From positions 48,158-112,157 of the forward strand of contig NZ_FOJM01000001.1 in assembly GCF_900111825.1 (NCBI RefSeq): 64,000 nucleotides of DNA, written 5' to 3'. Shown one piece after another: positions 7,425 to 16,071 of this stretch. Source of the DNA: Pedobacter suwonensis (GTDB taxonomy: Bacteria > Bacteroidota > Bacteroidia > Sphingobacteriales > Sphingobacteriaceae). A model generated the notes under the pieces. That model saw only the letters and a program-made list of their open reading frames with translations. It was not told where the DNA came from and made no database searches. The position numbers were made by a program, and so were the translations under genes. Every line of letters begins with the position of its first letter. The stretch's first letter is position 1.

Positions 7425-8597
7425 CTATATCTCGTAACTATATACCGATCTTATCGCATCCCTGAGGTTATATTTTGATGCCATCACTTCTCCGTAAGCA
7501 CCCGCACTTCTGATAGCAAAAATATCCCCTCTAAACGATTCGGGTTGTTCTACCTCTTTGCCAAAACAATCGGTACTCTCACAAATTGGACCGACGATAT
7601 CGTATTTTACGACTTCGGACTCTGGACGGACTCCGGACTGACTAAGATTCTCTATTTTATGGTAAGCCTGATACAATGCCGGACGCATCAGTTCGGTCAT
7701 CCCTGCATCTAAAACAACAAAGTTTTTCTTCTTTCCGTTTTTAATATACAGTACACGGGTAATTAATGATGCTGATTGACCAACCAAAGCCCTGCCCAGT
7801 TCAAAATGCACTTCCTGACCAGGTTTAATGGTTAAGAATTCATTGAAAATTTTAAAGTAAGATCCGAAATCAGGAATTTGATGATCGGGGTTGTGGTAGT
7901 CGATCCCTAAACCTCCACCTACATTCAATACCTGAAGTTTAAATCCCTTATCTTCAAACCATGCGGCAAATTCATTTACGCGAACGCAAAGGTTTTTATA
8001 TACATCCAGATTGGTAATCTGCGAGCCGATGTGGAAGTGAATACCGATAAACTTAAGATTTTCTGAAGCTTTTAGGGCATCGGTACATTCAGTTAAATCC
8101 CATGAATTGATCCCGAATTTATTTTCATCTAACCCTGTTGTAATATTATGATGGGTATGTGCATCAACATTTGGATTAATGCGGATGGCAACCTGAGCAG
8201 TTTTACCTTTTTTAGCCGCCAGTTCATTTAATACCGCTAATTCCTGGATAGATTCTACATTAAAGCAAAAGATATCAAGATCCAGGGCCTCATTAATCTC
8301 TTTGTCAGATTTACCCACGCCGGCAAAAACAATTTTTTTATTGTCGAAACCAACCTCTACTGCTCTTTTAACCTCGCCGGCACTCACACAATCTGCACCG
8401 AAACCAATTTCTTTGATCTGTTTTAACACTACAGGATTGAAATTTGCCTTTAATGCATAATGGATGTGAAATTGATAAGGAGCTGCTGCATCTGCACAAG
8501 TTTGCAGGGTTTTTTGCAACAGATCGGTATCATAGTAGTAAAAAGGCGTTTCAATATTGTTAAACTTTGATATATCTTTATCGGCGAACATGTTCAA
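7425..8597 (-). CDS. lysA: Diaminopimelate decarboxylase
   Basis: A 390-residue PLP enzyme of the alanine-racemase fold that makes lysine from meso-diaminopimelate. The PLP lysine is Lys50 in HYALKANFNP. Further marks are GIHFHIGSQI, LNVGGGLGIDY (phosphate-binding glycine loop), ELGRALVG, and the substrate/PLP region GPICESTDCFG followed by SAGAYGEVMASKYN. Two ATG codons are possible (8597 or 8591); both overlap the start of the divergent small membrane gene at 8590. With lysC this covers the first and last steps of the DAP pathway. Confidence 0.95.
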   Translation of the reverse strand: MNMFADKDISKFNNIETPFYYYDTDLLQKTLQTCADAAAPYQFHIHYALKANFNPVVLKQIKEIGFGADCVSAGEVKRAVEVGFDNKKIVFAGVGKSDKEINEALDLDIFCFNVESIQELAVLNELAAKKGKTAQVAIRINPNVDAHTHHNITTGLDENKFGINSWDLTECTDALKASENLKFIGIHFHIGSQITNLDVYKNLCVRVNEFAAWFEDKGFKLQVLNVGGGLGIDYHNPDHQIPDFGSYFKIFNEFLTIKPGQEVHFELGRALVGQSASLITRVLYIKNGKKKNFVVLDAGMTELMRPALYQAYHKIENLSQSGVRPESEVVKYDIVGPICESTDCFGKEVEQPESFRGDIFAIRSAGAYGEVMASKYNLRDAIRSVYSYEI

Positions 8598-8760
8598 ATT
8601 CCTTGTTATAATTTTAATTTTATTCTTTGCGCTAATTTATTTGGGTAACTACCTCGATTTAAAGCATGGAAGAATTACCCGGAAACAATATAATGGGAAA
8701 ATCCGATTTTTTATCGTATTGCTATTATTGTTACTGTTTCTTTTATTTATAAAAAAATGA
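8590..8760 (+). CDS. Tiny hydrophobic membrane protein overlapping the lysA start
   Basis: Fifty-six residues with two hydrophobic helices (KFLVIILILFFALIYLG and RFFIVLLLLLLFLLFI) separated by a basic loop NYLDLKHGRITRKQYNGKI. The ATG at 8590 overlaps the first codons of lysA on the other strand, so the two starts compete for the same few bases. Its stop TGA overlaps the ATG of the next small gene (ATGA), which is strong evidence that both frames are real and translated together. No family recognised. Confidence 0.6.
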   Translation: MFKFLVIILILFFALIYLGNYLDLKHGRITRKQYNGKIRFFIVLLLLLLFLLFIKK

Positions 8761-8921
8761 AGATAGAGGCCGCAATATTTATTGTTCTTATTCTTTCTGC
8801 AGGATTATTTAATTCTTACAAAAAATATAAAAACGGTTTGTTACCAGCAAACTTTCTGGCTTTTCATTGCCTTGTCGGCCTGCTGGTTGTAATCGGCGCC
8901 TTTTTCTTATTATTCGAATAA
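8757..8921 (+). CDS. Second tiny membrane protein, translationally coupled
   Basis: A 54-residue frame beginning MKIEAAIFIVLILSAGLF and ending GLLVVIGAFFLLFE, with two hydrophobic helices around the loop NSYKKYKNGLLPANF. It starts in the ATGA overlap with the previous small gene and ends 12 bases inside the 3' end of lysC on the opposite strand. The overlap geometry and membrane-like composition support a real gene. Its role is unknown; the pair may form a small membrane complex. Confidence 0.6.
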   Translation: MKIEAAIFIVLILSAGLFNSYKKYKNGLLPANFLAFHCLVGLLVVIGAFFLLFE

Positions 8922-10223
8922 CCTGTTGTGTAAGCTTCTCAAAGCCTCTGTTTTATATTCGCTTAAAATTAAAAGCGAAACGTTATAGTTACTTCCACCA
9001 TATGAAATCATACGGATCGGAATGTGTTTTAATCCTTCTAAAACCCTACTGGCGAAACCGTGTTTCTCTGAACCGAAATCGCCCACTACACACACAATAC
9101 TGTGATTGGTATCTACTTCAACAGTTCCAAAACTTTCCAGTTCTTCAATAATCTGTGGCAAATGCGCGGTTTCATCAATGGTTAAAGATACAGCTACCTC
9201 AGAAGTGGTAATCATATCAATAGGTGTTTTGTAACGTTCAAAAACCTCAAAAACCCTGCGTAAGAAACCATACGCCAGCAACATCCGGCTGGATTGGATG
9301 CGGATTGCCGTAATACCATCTTTAGCGGCTATTGATTTAATTTTACCCTTTTCGCTATTATGGGTAATTAAAGTGCCGGCAGCAGAAGGTTCCATGGTAT
9401 TCAGCAAACGAACCGGTATCTTATATTTCTGTGCAGGGAAAACAGATTGAGGGTGTAAAATTTTAGCCCCAAAATAAGCCAGCTCAGCTGCTTCATCAAA
9501 TGATAACTGCGCAATTGGTTTGGTTCCTTTAACAATACGAGGATCGTTATTATGCATCCCGTCTATATCTGTCCAGATCTGAACTTCTTCGGCCATAATT
9601 GCCGCGCCCAATAAAGATGCGGTATAATCACTACCACCACGGCGCAGGTTATCAACTTCACCAAAACTGTTGCGACAGATGTAACCTTGTGTAATGAAGA
9701 GTTTATTGTCTTTATGTTGTTCCAGCAACGGCATTAAGTGCTTTGTGGTAAATGGAATGTCAGGTTCATTATCCTCATCCGTTTTCATAAAATCCAAAGC
9801 AGGCAATAGTACAGATGGTACGCCAATGGATTTTAAATAAATATGGTATAAAGTGGTTGATAAAAGCTCCCCTTGTGCCAATACCACTTTCTCTTCAATC
9901 GATGTGAAAATATCATTGGCTAAACCTGCCAAAAAGTTGAAGTGATAATCGATTACTTCATTGCCCTGTTCCTGAAATTCGGCAGCAGGCAATAATTCAA
10001 TCACAAACGTCTTATATTTTTGATACAGGTTTTCTACGGCTTCGCTTCCCTTCTTCTTATCGCCAGCTAAAAAATGAGTTGCAATTTCTACTAAACTATT
10101 TGTAGTTCCAGACACGGCTGATAAAACTACAATCTGCTCTTCATTTGGATTAATGATATCCAACAATTTCGTCATGCGCTCAGGACTACCTACAGAAGTA
10201 CCCCCAAATTTTAATATTTTCAT
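8910..10223 (-). CDS. lysC: Aspartate kinase
   Basis: A 437-residue enzyme phosphorylating aspartate, the entry to lysine, threonine and methionine synthesis. The kinase domain begins MKILKFGGTSVGSPERM (KFGGTS motif) and contains RRGGSDYTASLLGAA and WTDIDGMHNNDPRIV. The C-terminal third holds the ACT regulatory domains, with TSEVAVSLTIDET and a final MISYGGSNYNVSLL. It is a monofunctional kinase, not fused to homoserine dehydrogenase. ACT domains imply feedback control by an end product; which one cannot be told. Confidence 0.93.
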   Translation of the reverse strand: MKILKFGGTSVGSPERMTKLLDIINPNEEQIVVLSAVSGTTNSLVEIATHFLAGDKKKGSEAVENLYQKYKTFVIELLPAAEFQEQGNEVIDYHFNFLAGLANDIFTSIEEKVVLAQGELLSTTLYHIYLKSIGVPSVLLPALDFMKTDEDNEPDIPFTTKHLMPLLEQHKDNKLFITQGYICRNSFGEVDNLRRGGSDYTASLLGAAIMAEEVQIWTDIDGMHNNDPRIVKGTKPIAQLSFDEAAELAYFGAKILHPQSVFPAQKYKIPVRLLNTMEPSAAGTLITHNSEKGKIKSIAAKDGITAIRIQSSRMLLAYGFLRRVFEVFERYKTPIDMITTSEVAVSLTIDETAHLPQIIEELESFGTVEVDTNHSIVCVVGDFGSEKHGFASRVLEGLKHIPIRMISYGGSNYNVSLLILSEYKTEALRSLHNRLFE

Positions 10224-10572
10224 TTACTTGCTAATGGTTTTAAAAGGTAACGAAACGTTCAGTTTTTTTATCCCAGGGCTCGGTTTAAAAGTTTATGATG
10301 ATTTCGTTTATTTATAAACTGTTTCTAATCCATGATTATGCGAGGAGAACCTTACTGATTTTGCAACGATTATTAAAAAAGTTAAAATCGCCTCACATTA
10401 ATAATGGATTTTCTTTATTATTGTATCGGGGCGTGAAATTAAACAAAAGCAGCTTAAAAGCAACACCCTCAACAAAATAAAATTTGGATGAATTGAAATA
10501 AATATCTTCAAACCAAACCTCATCCATTAAAATTTGTTCATCACGAGATATTAAACTAAAAAAAACAGCTCA
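10224..10572. other. Divergent intergenic region, no gene seen
   Basis: About 350 AT-rich bases between lysC and the phospho-sugar mutase. Reading towards lysC there is TACCTTTT (reverse of 10234-10243), one base off the -7 consensus. A 61-codon frame at 10295 lacks any family resemblance and I do not call it. Promoters for both neighbours presumably lie here. Confidence 0.4.
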
Positions 10573-12309
10573 ATGCAGGCAATTGACCAATCAACGCAAG
10601 CCACCATTAATAAATGGTTAAATGGAAATTATGATGAAGATACCAAGGCTGAAATCCAGTCCCTTGTAGATAAAAATGCAACAACCGAACTAACTGATGC
10701 ATTTTACAGAAGTTTGGAGTTCGGAACTGGCGGTTTACGTGGTATTATGGGTGCAGGTTCTAACCGTATAAACAAATACACCATAGGAACGGCTACACAG
10801 GGATTAGCCAACTACCTAAACAATAAATATCCTAACGAACAGATCAAAGTGGCGATTGCGCACGATAGTCGCAATAATTCAGATTACTTTGCAAAAATCA
10901 CTGCCGATGTGTTCTCGGCCAATGGCATATACGTATATTTCTTCTCTGGATTAAGACCAACGCCAGAGCTTTCTTTTGCTGTACGTCATTTTGGTTGCAA
11001 AAGTGGTGTAATGTTAACGGCATCGCATAACCCTAAAGAGTATAATGGTTACAAAGCTTACGGTGCTGATGGAGGTCAGTTTACTTCTCCCGATGATAAA
11101 TTGGTGATTGATGAAGTAAATAAAATTAAAAGCATAGATGAAGTAAAATTTGATCGCGTTGATGCAAACATTCAATTGATTGGTGAGGAGGTTGATCAGT
11201 TATATCTGGATGGCATTACAGCACTATCGATTTCCCCTGATGCGATTAAAAGACAGCAGGATTTAAAAATTGTATACTCTCCTATCCATGGAACTGGAAT
11301 TACATTGGTTCCTAAAGCTTTAGCGCAGTTTGGCTTTACGAACGTAACCATTGTTGAAGAGCAAAGTACGCCTGATGGTAATTTTCCAACTGTGGTGTAT
11401 CCTAACCCGGAAGAAAAAGATGCATTGACTTTAGCGATGAACAAAGCTAAAGAAATAGATGCTGATTTAGTTCTGGCAACCGATCCTGATGCTGACCGCG
11501 TGGGTATTGCCGTTAAAAACAATAATGGCGAATGGGTATTGCTTAACGGTAACCAAACAGGCAGTTTGTTGATTAATTACTTATTATCTGCCTGGCAAAA
11601 TAGCGGTAAATTGGATGGCAATCAGTTTATTGTAAAAACCATTGTAACCTCTAACCTGATCGAAGAAATTGCCAAAAAGAAAAATGTAACCTACTATAAT
11701 ACGTTAACCGGATTTAAATATATCGGACAGTTAATGACCGAACTTGAAGGCAAAAAGTATTTTATCGGTGGTGGTGAAGAAAGCTATGGCTACCTGATTG
11801 GTGATTTGGTACGCGATAAAGATGCTGTGGTTTCTGCCGCTTTCATTTCTGAAATGACGGCGTATTATAAAGATAAAGGTGCTAGTTTATACAATGCCCT
11901 GTTGGATATGTATGTAGAGTATGGTCTTTATAAAGAAGACCTGGTTTCGCTAACCAAAAAAGGTAAATCCGGTGCTGAAGAAATCAAAGCCATGATGGTT
12001 AAATTTAGAGAAAATCCGCCTGCAACTTTGGGTGGTTCTAAAGTATCGGTATTAAAAGATTATGAATTAGGACAGGAAACAGATTTATCAACGGGAAAGA
12101 TAACCAAACTGGATTATCCTACCTCTGATGTTTTACAGTTTATTACCGAAGATGGCAGTATTGTTTCAGCCCGCCCGAGTGGTACAGAGCCTAAAATCAA
12201 ATTCTATTGCAGTGTAAATGCACCTTTAGCCGATAGAAAAGATTTTGATTCGGTTAATGCAAAGCTTGAAGAGAAGATCAAAACGGTTATGGCCGATTTA
12301 CAGGCATAA
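10573..12309 (+). CDS. Phospho-sugar mutase (phosphoglucomutase/phosphomannomutase)
   Basis: A 578-residue alpha-D-phosphohexomutase interconverting hexose 1- and 6-phosphates. Markers in order: LEFGTGGLRGIMGAGSNRIN, the phosphoserine loop TASHNPKEYNGYKAYG, the metal loop ATDPDADRVGIA, the sugar loop GGGEESYGYL and the phosphate-binding loop RPSGTEPKIKFY. The length and the first motif fit the PgcA/PGM2-like branch. It would supply glucose 1-phosphate or mannose 1-phosphate for glycan and LPS precursors, for instance for the guanylyltransferase at 59.7 kb. Substrate preference is not decidable here. Confidence 0.92.
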   Translation: MQAIDQSTQATINKWLNGNYDEDTKAEIQSLVDKNATTELTDAFYRSLEFGTGGLRGIMGAGSNRINKYTIGTATQGLANYLNNKYPNEQIKVAIAHDSRNNSDYFAKITADVFSANGIYVYFFSGLRPTPELSFAVRHFGCKSGVMLTASHNPKEYNGYKAYGADGGQFTSPDDKLVIDEVNKIKSIDEVKFDRVDANIQLIGEEVDQLYLDGITALSISPDAIKRQQDLKIVYSPIHGTGITLVPKALAQFGFTNVTIVEEQSTPDGNFPTVVYPNPEEKDALTLAMNKAKEIDADLVLATDPDADRVGIAVKNNNGEWVLLNGNQTGSLLINYLLSAWQNSGKLDGNQFIVKTIVTSNLIEEIAKKKNVTYYNTLTGFKYIGQLMTELEGKKYFIGGGEESYGYLIGDLVRDKDAVVSAAFISEMTAYYKDKGASLYNALLDMYVEYGLYKEDLVSLTKKGKSGAEEIKAMMVKFRENPPATLGGSKVSVLKDYELGQETDLSTGKITKLDYPTSDVLQFITEDGSIVSARPSGTEPKIKFYCSVNAPLADRKDFDSVNAKLEEKIKTVMADLQA

Positions 12310-12420
12310 TTTTAATACTTAATTATAGTTCTAGTTGTCACATCGAGCTTGCCGAAACGCCTTTTAAACATCCACAAGAGGTTCTTCGGCAATCAACCAT
12401 TGACAGAATCTACTACTACT

Positions 12421-12447
12421 GGTCTTAGCGTCTCGCTAAGACCTTTT
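12421..12447 (+). terminator. Probable rho-independent terminator after the mutase gene
   Basis: GGTCTTAGCG and CGCTAAGACC form a perfect 10-bp stem with a 3-base loop, followed by TTTT. It lies about 110 bases past the stop codon. Confidence 0.7.
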
Positions 12448-12575
12448 AATTGCTATATAGCGGCGGATTAGTGCGGAGGATTTCGATCAATGCCATTTTA
12501 CTTTATGTTTCCAATAGTGAGTGTTATAATTGTTATACTCTTCTATATCGGGACTTGGTGATGTAAATTTATTTG

Positions 12576-12638
12576 TCAGAAGTCAGGAGACCTGGTCAGC
12601 AGGTATAAAGCCGACAATTTTGAACGCCGGACTTCTGA
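12576..12638. repeat. Inverted repeat in the 12310-12805 gap
   Basis: TCAGAAGTC at 12576-12584 pairs with GACTTCTGA at 12630-12638 around 45 bases. The rest of this 496-base gap holds half a dispersed repeat (about 12330-12400, ATCGAGCTTGCCGAAACGCC), the terminator and the SCO promoter, but no gene. Confidence 0.5.
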
Positions 12639-12779
12639 GGTTTTAGGTAATGAATAAGGCAAGAGTTCAAGAACTATTGCTGAAAGATATGATGCATATG
12701 TTCTGACCGCTCAAACTTCCTACTTTCGGACATCTGACCCAGACTTTTCCAAACATTAAAGATCTAAATAAATACCTTG

Positions 12780-12787
12780 TATATTTG
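12780..12787 (+). promoter_or_regulatory. -7 promoter element for the SCO1-like gene
   Basis: TATATTTG fits TAnnTTTG exactly and lies 19 bases before the ATG, giving a very short leader, as is common in this phylum. The -33 region is not distinct. Confidence 0.55.
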
Positions 12788-12805
12788 CATCTTTAAAATA
12801 AGATC

Positions 12806-13456
12806 ATGAATAAAATCACAATTTATTTAGCTACGTCCCTGCTAGCTGTTTCTATATTTTCGGCTTGTAAACAAGAAAGAAAGCTTCCATTTTATGGAGA
12901 ACGCCATGCAGAAACCGTTAAAGATGCTGCAGGTGTAGAGAAAATTGACACCGTTTATCAAACCATTCCTGCCTGGTCTTTCCTGAACCAGGATAGTGTG
13001 ATCACCACAAATAAAGCTACTGATGGAAAGGTTTATGTCGCCGATTTCTTTTTTACTTCCTGCACCACCATCTGCCCTACCATGCACCGCAATTTAATGA
13101 CGGTTTACAATGATTTTAAAGCCAATCCAGACGTAATGTTTGTATCACACACGATTGATTTTAAATATGATAAGCCTCATGTTCTTAAAAAATATGCTCA
13201 GAAGCTAGGTGTTGATGGTCCTAAATGGTTATTTCTTTACGGAACAAAAGATAGCGTATATACCTTGGCCGAAAAGAACTACTTAGTTGCTGTTGGCGAA
13301 GACAATACGGCTAAAGATGGTTATATCCACCAGGGTTATCTGGTTTTGATTGATAAAGACAGACGGATCCGCGGCGCTTATGATGGTGCTAAAGCAGACC
13401 AGGTAGCGCAATTGAAAAAAGATATTCCGGTTTTACTGGCAGAGTATAAAAAGTAA
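12806..13456 (+). CDS. SCO1/SenC-family copper chaperone, lipoprotein
   Basis: A 216-residue thioredoxin-fold protein with a lipobox ending FSAC (Cys20), so it is anchored outside the inner membrane. The copper site CxxxC is present in FTSCTTICPTMH, and the distant His ligand is probably in VSHTIDFKYDKP or the later GYIHQGYLVLIDKD. SCO proteins load copper into the CuA centre of cytochrome c oxidase. The next gene is a cytochrome c lipoprotein, which fits a respiratory role. Confidence 0.9.
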   Translation: MNKITIYLATSLLAVSIFSACKQERKLPFYGERHAETVKDAAGVEKIDTVYQTIPAWSFLNQDSVITTNKATDGKVYVADFFFTSCTTICPTMHRNLMTVYNDFKANPDVMFVSHTIDFKYDKPHVLKKYAQKLGVDGPKWLFLYGTKDSVYTLAEKNYLVAVGEDNTAKDGYIHQGYLVLIDKDRRIRGAYDGAKADQVAQLKKDIPVLLAEYKK

Positions 13457-13463
13457 TCATCAG

Positions 13464-13496
13464 TCTTCATCTCTATCCGTTAGGGATGAAGATTTT
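13464..13496 (+). terminator. Weak terminator between the SCO and cytochrome genes
   Basis: TCTTCATC (13464-13471) pairs with GATGAAGA (13485-13492), followed by TTTT. It may only partly separate the two genes. Confidence 0.45.
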
Positions 13497-13509
13497 ACAA
13501 TAAACATCC

Positions 13510-13932
13510 ATGCGTAAGTACATTATCAATGCACTCTTTTTTATCTCACTGGTTGGCATTATCGTTTCCTGCCAGAATCAGGAAACCATTGACCTACAGA
13601 ACTACATGTCGAATGGAAAAGATATCTATAAAACTAAATGTCAGAACTGCCATGGTGAAAATGGTGAGGGTTTGGGTCAGCTCGCTCCCCCGTTAACTGA
13701 TTCTGTGTTTTTAAAGGCAAATAAATCCCGTTTAGCGTGTTTCATTAAAAATGGAGTAAATGAATCATTAGTTGTTAACGGGAAAGAATACATGGAAAAA
13801 ATGCCTGCTTTTCCGGAACTGGCTGATATTGATGTGGCGCAGGTAATGGTTTACATTACCAATTCATTTGGCAATAAGCAGGGATTTGTGCCTTACTCGC
13901 AGGTTTCAACAGATTTGGAGAATTGCAAGTAA
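13510..13932 (+). CDS. Cytochrome c lipoprotein
   Basis: A 140-residue single-haem cytochrome c. The signal peptide ends in a lipobox IIVSC (Cys21). The haem site is KCQNCHGENGEG (CxxCH), followed by LGQLAPPLTDS, and the sixth ligand is probably the Met in MEKMPAFPEL. The architecture is that of small class I cytochromes that feed terminal oxidases. It follows the SCO1-like gene by 53 bases. Confidence 0.9.
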   Translation: MRKYIINALFFISLVGIIVSCQNQETIDLQNYMSNGKDIYKTKCQNCHGENGEGLGQLAPPLTDSVFLKANKSRLACFIKNGVNESLVVNGKEYMEKMPAFPELADIDVAQVMVYITNSFGNKQGFVPYSQVSTDLENCK

Positions 13933-13953
13933 ATATTATTACGTATATTTAAA

Positions 13954-14195
13954 GTGACAACGATAACTCTTCAAGTTCCAGATAGCTTAGGTAGGCATGA
14001 GCATGATACGGTACATTTTATCGCAGCAAAGCTGTATGAATCTGGAAAATTATCATTGGGTCAAGCTGCTGCTATGGCTGACTTATCTGTACGTATCTTT
14101 TCTGAATTACTTTCAGATTATGATGTTCGTTAATCAATTATTCTGTTTCAGAAATGTTAAAAGATGCAGGAAAAATAAGAAATCGTAATCGCTGA
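13954..14195 (+). pseudogene. UPF0175 antitoxin, frameshifted near the C-terminus
   Basis: From a GTG start the frame reads TTITLQVPDSLG, then AAKLYESGKLSLGQAAAMAD and FSELLSDYDV, the pattern of UPF0175 antitoxins. It hits TAA at 14131. One base later, in the shifted frame, the expected tail continues as SLINYSVSEMLKDAG to a TGA at 14193. A single missing T at about 14126 (GTTCG for GTTTCG) explains both halves. The truncated 59-residue form may still fold, but with the broken toxin next door I call the pair decayed. Confidence 0.75.
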
Positions 14196-14611
14196 TACAA
14201 CCTGTTTCATTTTATTGGAAAATATCGGAGAGCTTAATCTTTTAAAATCTCTTAGTCACCACAACTATAATCGCAAAGGAATTTGGTTCCCCTTTGCCTG
14301 ATTGGATTGAAATCAGCACACCAAAAAACATTTCATTTCAAAATTCCCTGGATCTCGAGGCTGGTGAAGCAAGTGCTATTGCATTAGCAACAGAATCAGA
14401 AAGTTCTCATCTCATTTTAGATGATAATAAGGTGAGAAAAACAGCCGAACGGTTACAGCTTCTTTACACGGGTACATTAGGCATAATTTTAAAGGCAAAA
14501 AATGTTGGTTTGATTACTTCAGTTAAACCTGTCTTTCAAAAAATACAACGGACAAATTTTAGATTTTCTCAAAAGGTGCTAAATGAAATATATGCATTCG
14601 CTAATGAATAG
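14179..14611 (+). pseudogene. DUF3368 PIN-like toxin, start lost and frameshifted
   Basis: The first part (from about 14179) reads EIVIADTTCFILLENIGELN and LLKSL with no usable start codon after the preceding TAA. The second part, in another frame from about 14253, reads VTTTIIAKEFGSPLPDWIEI. It continues through LDLEAGEASAIALATE, LILDDNKVRKTAERLQ and TGTLGIILKAKNVGLI to the stop at 14611. That is the DUF3368 fold, a VapC-like PIN nuclease with acidic residues in ADTT, LEAGEA and LDDNK. A small deletion or shift near 14250 breaks it. UPF0175 and DUF3368 are established partners. Confidence 0.78.
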
Positions 14612-14637
14612 TATTATGACTATTGTAATAAAAAACC

Positions 14638-14645
14638 CATCTTTG
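14638..14645 (+). promoter_or_regulatory. Candidate -7 element for rnpB
   Basis: CATCTTTG differs from TAnnTTTG in one base and lies 8 bases before the first paired base of the RNA. No -33 element at normal spacing. Confidence 0.35.
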
Positions 14646-14652
14646 CGCAAAA

Positions 14653-15044
14653 TGCAGGTTGTTCTATCGCTGTTCCGAATAAAATCGGAAGAGAGGAAAG
14701 TCCGGGCAACGCAGGGCATCCCGCTTTCTAACGGAAAGGGGTTCAGGAATGAAAACCTGGACCACGGATTAGTGCAACAGAAAATATACCGTCCCGGTTT
14801 TACATCGGGATAAGGGTGAAAACGTGCGGTAAGAGCGCACGAGCATTGCAGGCGACTGCAGTGGTTTGTAAACCCCGGGAGTTGAAAGACCAAATAGGCT
14901 AACATCCTGACTTACCGTCGGGATAAAGGGCTGCCCGTCCGATGTTAGTGGGTAGGTCGTTAGAGATAAACGGCAACGTTTATAGTAGATAAATGATAGA
15001 AATCCTGAGCGATCAGGAGACAGAACCCGGCTTATAGACCTGCA
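14653..15044 (+). ncRNA. rnpB: RNase P RNA (type A)
   Basis: This is the catalytic RNA that matures tRNA 5' ends. The universally conserved core is present: GAGGAAAGTCCGGGC at 14693-14707, a GGTGAAAACGTGCGGTAAG block near 14815, and ACAGAACCCGGCTTATAG at 15020-15037. The ends close with TGCAGGT (14653-14659) pairing with ACCTGCA (15038-15044), immediately followed by a run of eight T that should end transcription. The length of about 392 nt is normal. It sits directly after the decayed toxin gene and ends 6 bases before the convergent PPK2 stop. Confidence 0.96.
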
Positions 15045-15050
15045 TTTTTT

Positions 15051-15932
15051 TTACTCACTTAATAAAATGCGCTTGGCTTCGCCAAGTTTAGCATCTTCCG
15101 CCTCACCTAATACAGGAAATTTCAAATCGAGGCTTTTTAATTTGTCTTCAATAATTTCGCTTATTGCCAGCCTGGCGAACCATTTTTTATCAGCAGGAAT
15201 AATGTGCCAGGGCGATTCCGGTGTGCTGGTTTCGTTAATTGCACGTTCGTAGGCATTCATATATTGATCCCATAATGCCCTTTCTTCAATGTCTCCTGAA
15301 GAAAATTTCCAGTTTTTGGTGGGGTCATCAATACGTTCTAAAAAGCGTTTTTTTTGCTCATCCCGGCTTACATTTAAAAAAAACTTTAAAACAACTGTTC
15401 CATTGGCGGATAAATGTTCTTCGAAATTTTTAATGCTCTTATAACGCTGTTGCCAGAAATTTTTGCTGATCTTTTTAACATCACTAAGGCCTGGTATATT
15501 TTCGTTTAAAATATATTCGGGATGCACCTTGCAAACCAATACATTTTCATAGTGGGAACGGTTATGGATCCCGATTCGTCCACGTTCAGGCAGCGCCTTA
15601 TAATGTCGCCACAAAAAATCGTGCTCATATTCTTTTTGCGTAGGCGTTTTAAAGCTATAAACCTGACATCCCTGTGGGTTTAGCCCGCTCATTACATGCT
15701 CAATAGCGCTATCTTTACCGGCAGCATCCATAGCCTGGAAAATAATCAGTACCGCATGTTTCGCGGAGGCATACAATTTTTCCTGTAAATGACTCAGCGA
15801 TATTTTCGAGTTTACCAGGGCATCTTTCGCTTTTTCTTTGTTATAACCGCCTGTAAAATCAGTTTTATGGTTTTTTAAGGAAAATTTCTTATCTCCCTGT
15901 ACAATTAAGCCTTTAAATTCGTTTTTCATCAT
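15051..15932 (-). CDS. ppk2: Polyphosphate kinase 2, class III-like
   Basis: A 293-residue PPK2 that transfers phosphate from polyphosphate to nucleotides. Walker A is in FQAMDAAGKDSAIEHVMSGL and the lid/Walker B region is LPERGRIGIHNRSHYENVLV, with KFFLNVSRDEQKKRFLERI after it. The wording MSGLNPQGCQVYSFK and DFLWRHYKALP matches the class III group known to phosphorylate both AMP and ADP, so it may regenerate ATP from AMP. Class is inferred by similarity. Other polyphosphate genes (ppk1, ppx, PpgK-like kinase) lie at 38-46 kb. Confidence 0.88.
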   Translation of the reverse strand: MMKNEFKGLIVQGDKKFSLKNHKTDFTGGYNKEKAKDALVNSKISLSHLQEKLYASAKHAVLIIFQAMDAAGKDSAIEHVMSGLNPQGCQVYSFKTPTQKEYEHDFLWRHYKALPERGRIGIHNRSHYENVLVCKVHPEYILNENIPGLSDVKKISKNFWQQRYKSIKNFEEHLSANGTVVLKFFLNVSRDEQKKRFLERIDDPTKNWKFSSGDIEERALWDQYMNAYERAINETSTPESPWHIIPADKKWFARLAISEIIEDKLKSLDLKFPVLGEAEDAKLGEAKRILLSE

Positions 15933-16071
15933 TATATTATTTCCAGGTAAACCGATGCGTCGATAATTTAAATATAGAACTAAAAAATAAGTAAATTAAA
16001 TCCGTTAATTTGCATACAGAGTTTTTTATATTTAACGCCACAGCTTTTACCTTAAGATTATCTTATCCAAT

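Noticed and set aside
10295..10480. 61-codon frame between lysC and the mutase
   Set aside because: Low-complexity, no homologous motif, and it occupies a promoter region.
14583..14905. Protein frames on both strands across rnpB
   Set aside because: They overlap the conserved RNase P RNA and have no family resemblance.
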